From NCBI GenBank assembly GCA_947491985.1, contig CANLLR010000007.1, positions 23,181 through 87,180 on the forward strand: 64,000 bases of DNA, given 5' to 3'. The notes beneath the pieces were generated by a model. It worked only from the letters and a program-made list of their open reading frames with translations. It was not told where the DNA came from and searched no databases. This stretch comes from Flavobacteriaceae bacterium (GTDB lineage Bacteria; Bacteroidota; Bacteroidia; Flavobacteriales; Flavobacteriaceae). Both the position numbers and the translations under genes were made by a program. Shown in pieces: positions 63,833-64,000 of this stretch (positions are counted from its first letter, which is position 1; each line of letters begins with the position of its first letter).

Positions 63833-64000
63833 AATTTATTTTTAGCTGATCCAAATCAGTATAAATTATATATAAAAAAGAAAATGGTGGAGTTTGTTGA
63901 GGTGGATTTTTTATAGCATTAGGACAATTGTTAAACACATATGTATATAGTTGTATGTGCAATATTATTTATCTAAATCAATTAAGAAATATCTGAACGT
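63833..64000. other. Right-edge sequence without gene
   Basis: AT-rich, no convincing reading frame within the window. Confidence 0.4.

Overview
The window is a chromosomal segment of a member of the Flavobacteriaceae, most likely a Flavobacterium (phylum Bacteroidota). The evidence is the AT-rich sequence, promoters of the Bacteroidota type (TAnnTTTG about 19 bases after a TTTG), an almost complete lack of Shine-Dalgarno sequences, two type IX secretion (T9SS) sorting domains, a CarboxypepD_reg-type TonB receptor, and many lineage-typical DUF families (DUF5686, DUF3098, DUF4271, DUF4296, DUF3108). No prophage, insertion sequence, CRISPR array, rRNA or integrase was seen. The only tRNA is tRNA-Ser(GGA).

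Layout. 1-4.3 kb: the 3' part of a large PKD/beta-barrel surface protein, a lipoprotein, and an ECF-like sigma factor followed by a membrane-anchored TPR partner. 4.4-7.5 kb: TatD nuclease, acyltransferase, cytoplasmic asparaginase and tRNA-Ser. 7.8-12.1 kb: envelope proteins, including an accessory-looking run of four exported proteins of unknown function. 12.5-20.4 kb: rpoN, asnS and an MMPL/RND exporter in one direction, then a divergent cation/proton antiporter. 20.4-27.8 kb: a mostly minus-strand housekeeping block (DUF5686 protein, frr, pyrH, truB, uppP, DUF3098, ftsX). 28-37.8 kb: leuS, small envelope proteins, a zinc metallopeptidase, an Lrp regulator and a saccharopine dehydrogenase-like enzyme. 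37.8-47.9 kb: pckA, hemD, DUF4271, a polyprenol-linked glycosyltransferase, dihydroorotase, DUF4296, a frameshifted DUF2200 gene, GNAT, an SDR epimerase, tyrS and a LuxE-like protein. 48-50.5 kb: T9SS cargo proteins and small exported proteins. 50.6-56.8 kb: a surface lipoprotein and TonB receptor pair, divergent from a PhoB/PhoR-like two-component system. 56.8-60.6 kb: MurG-like glycosyltransferase, metallophosphoesterase, trmB, LysE-type exporter and an alkyltransferase-like protein. 60.8-63.1 kb: a large repetitive fibre-like surface protein.

Most of the window is ordinary core genome. The less ordinary signal is in non-coding DNA. Several gene junctions carry degenerate repeats with a period of 7 or 8 bases, some folding into palindromes. 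One such 5 x 7 base array lies in frame inside leuS, and another supplies the stop codon of the alkyltransferase-like gene. Two copies of a structured element beginning TAGCCC, one REP/MITE-like palindrome ending in TTGTCATT, and a 22-bp palindrome that overlaps the tRNA-Ser terminator were also seen. Among proteins, the points of most interest are the accessory exported cluster at 9.1-12.1 kb, a nearly cargo-less T9SS sorting-domain protein, a frameshifted DUF2200 gene, and the fibre-like protein beside an orphan promoter. I did not find a clear defence, secondary-metabolite or mobile system.
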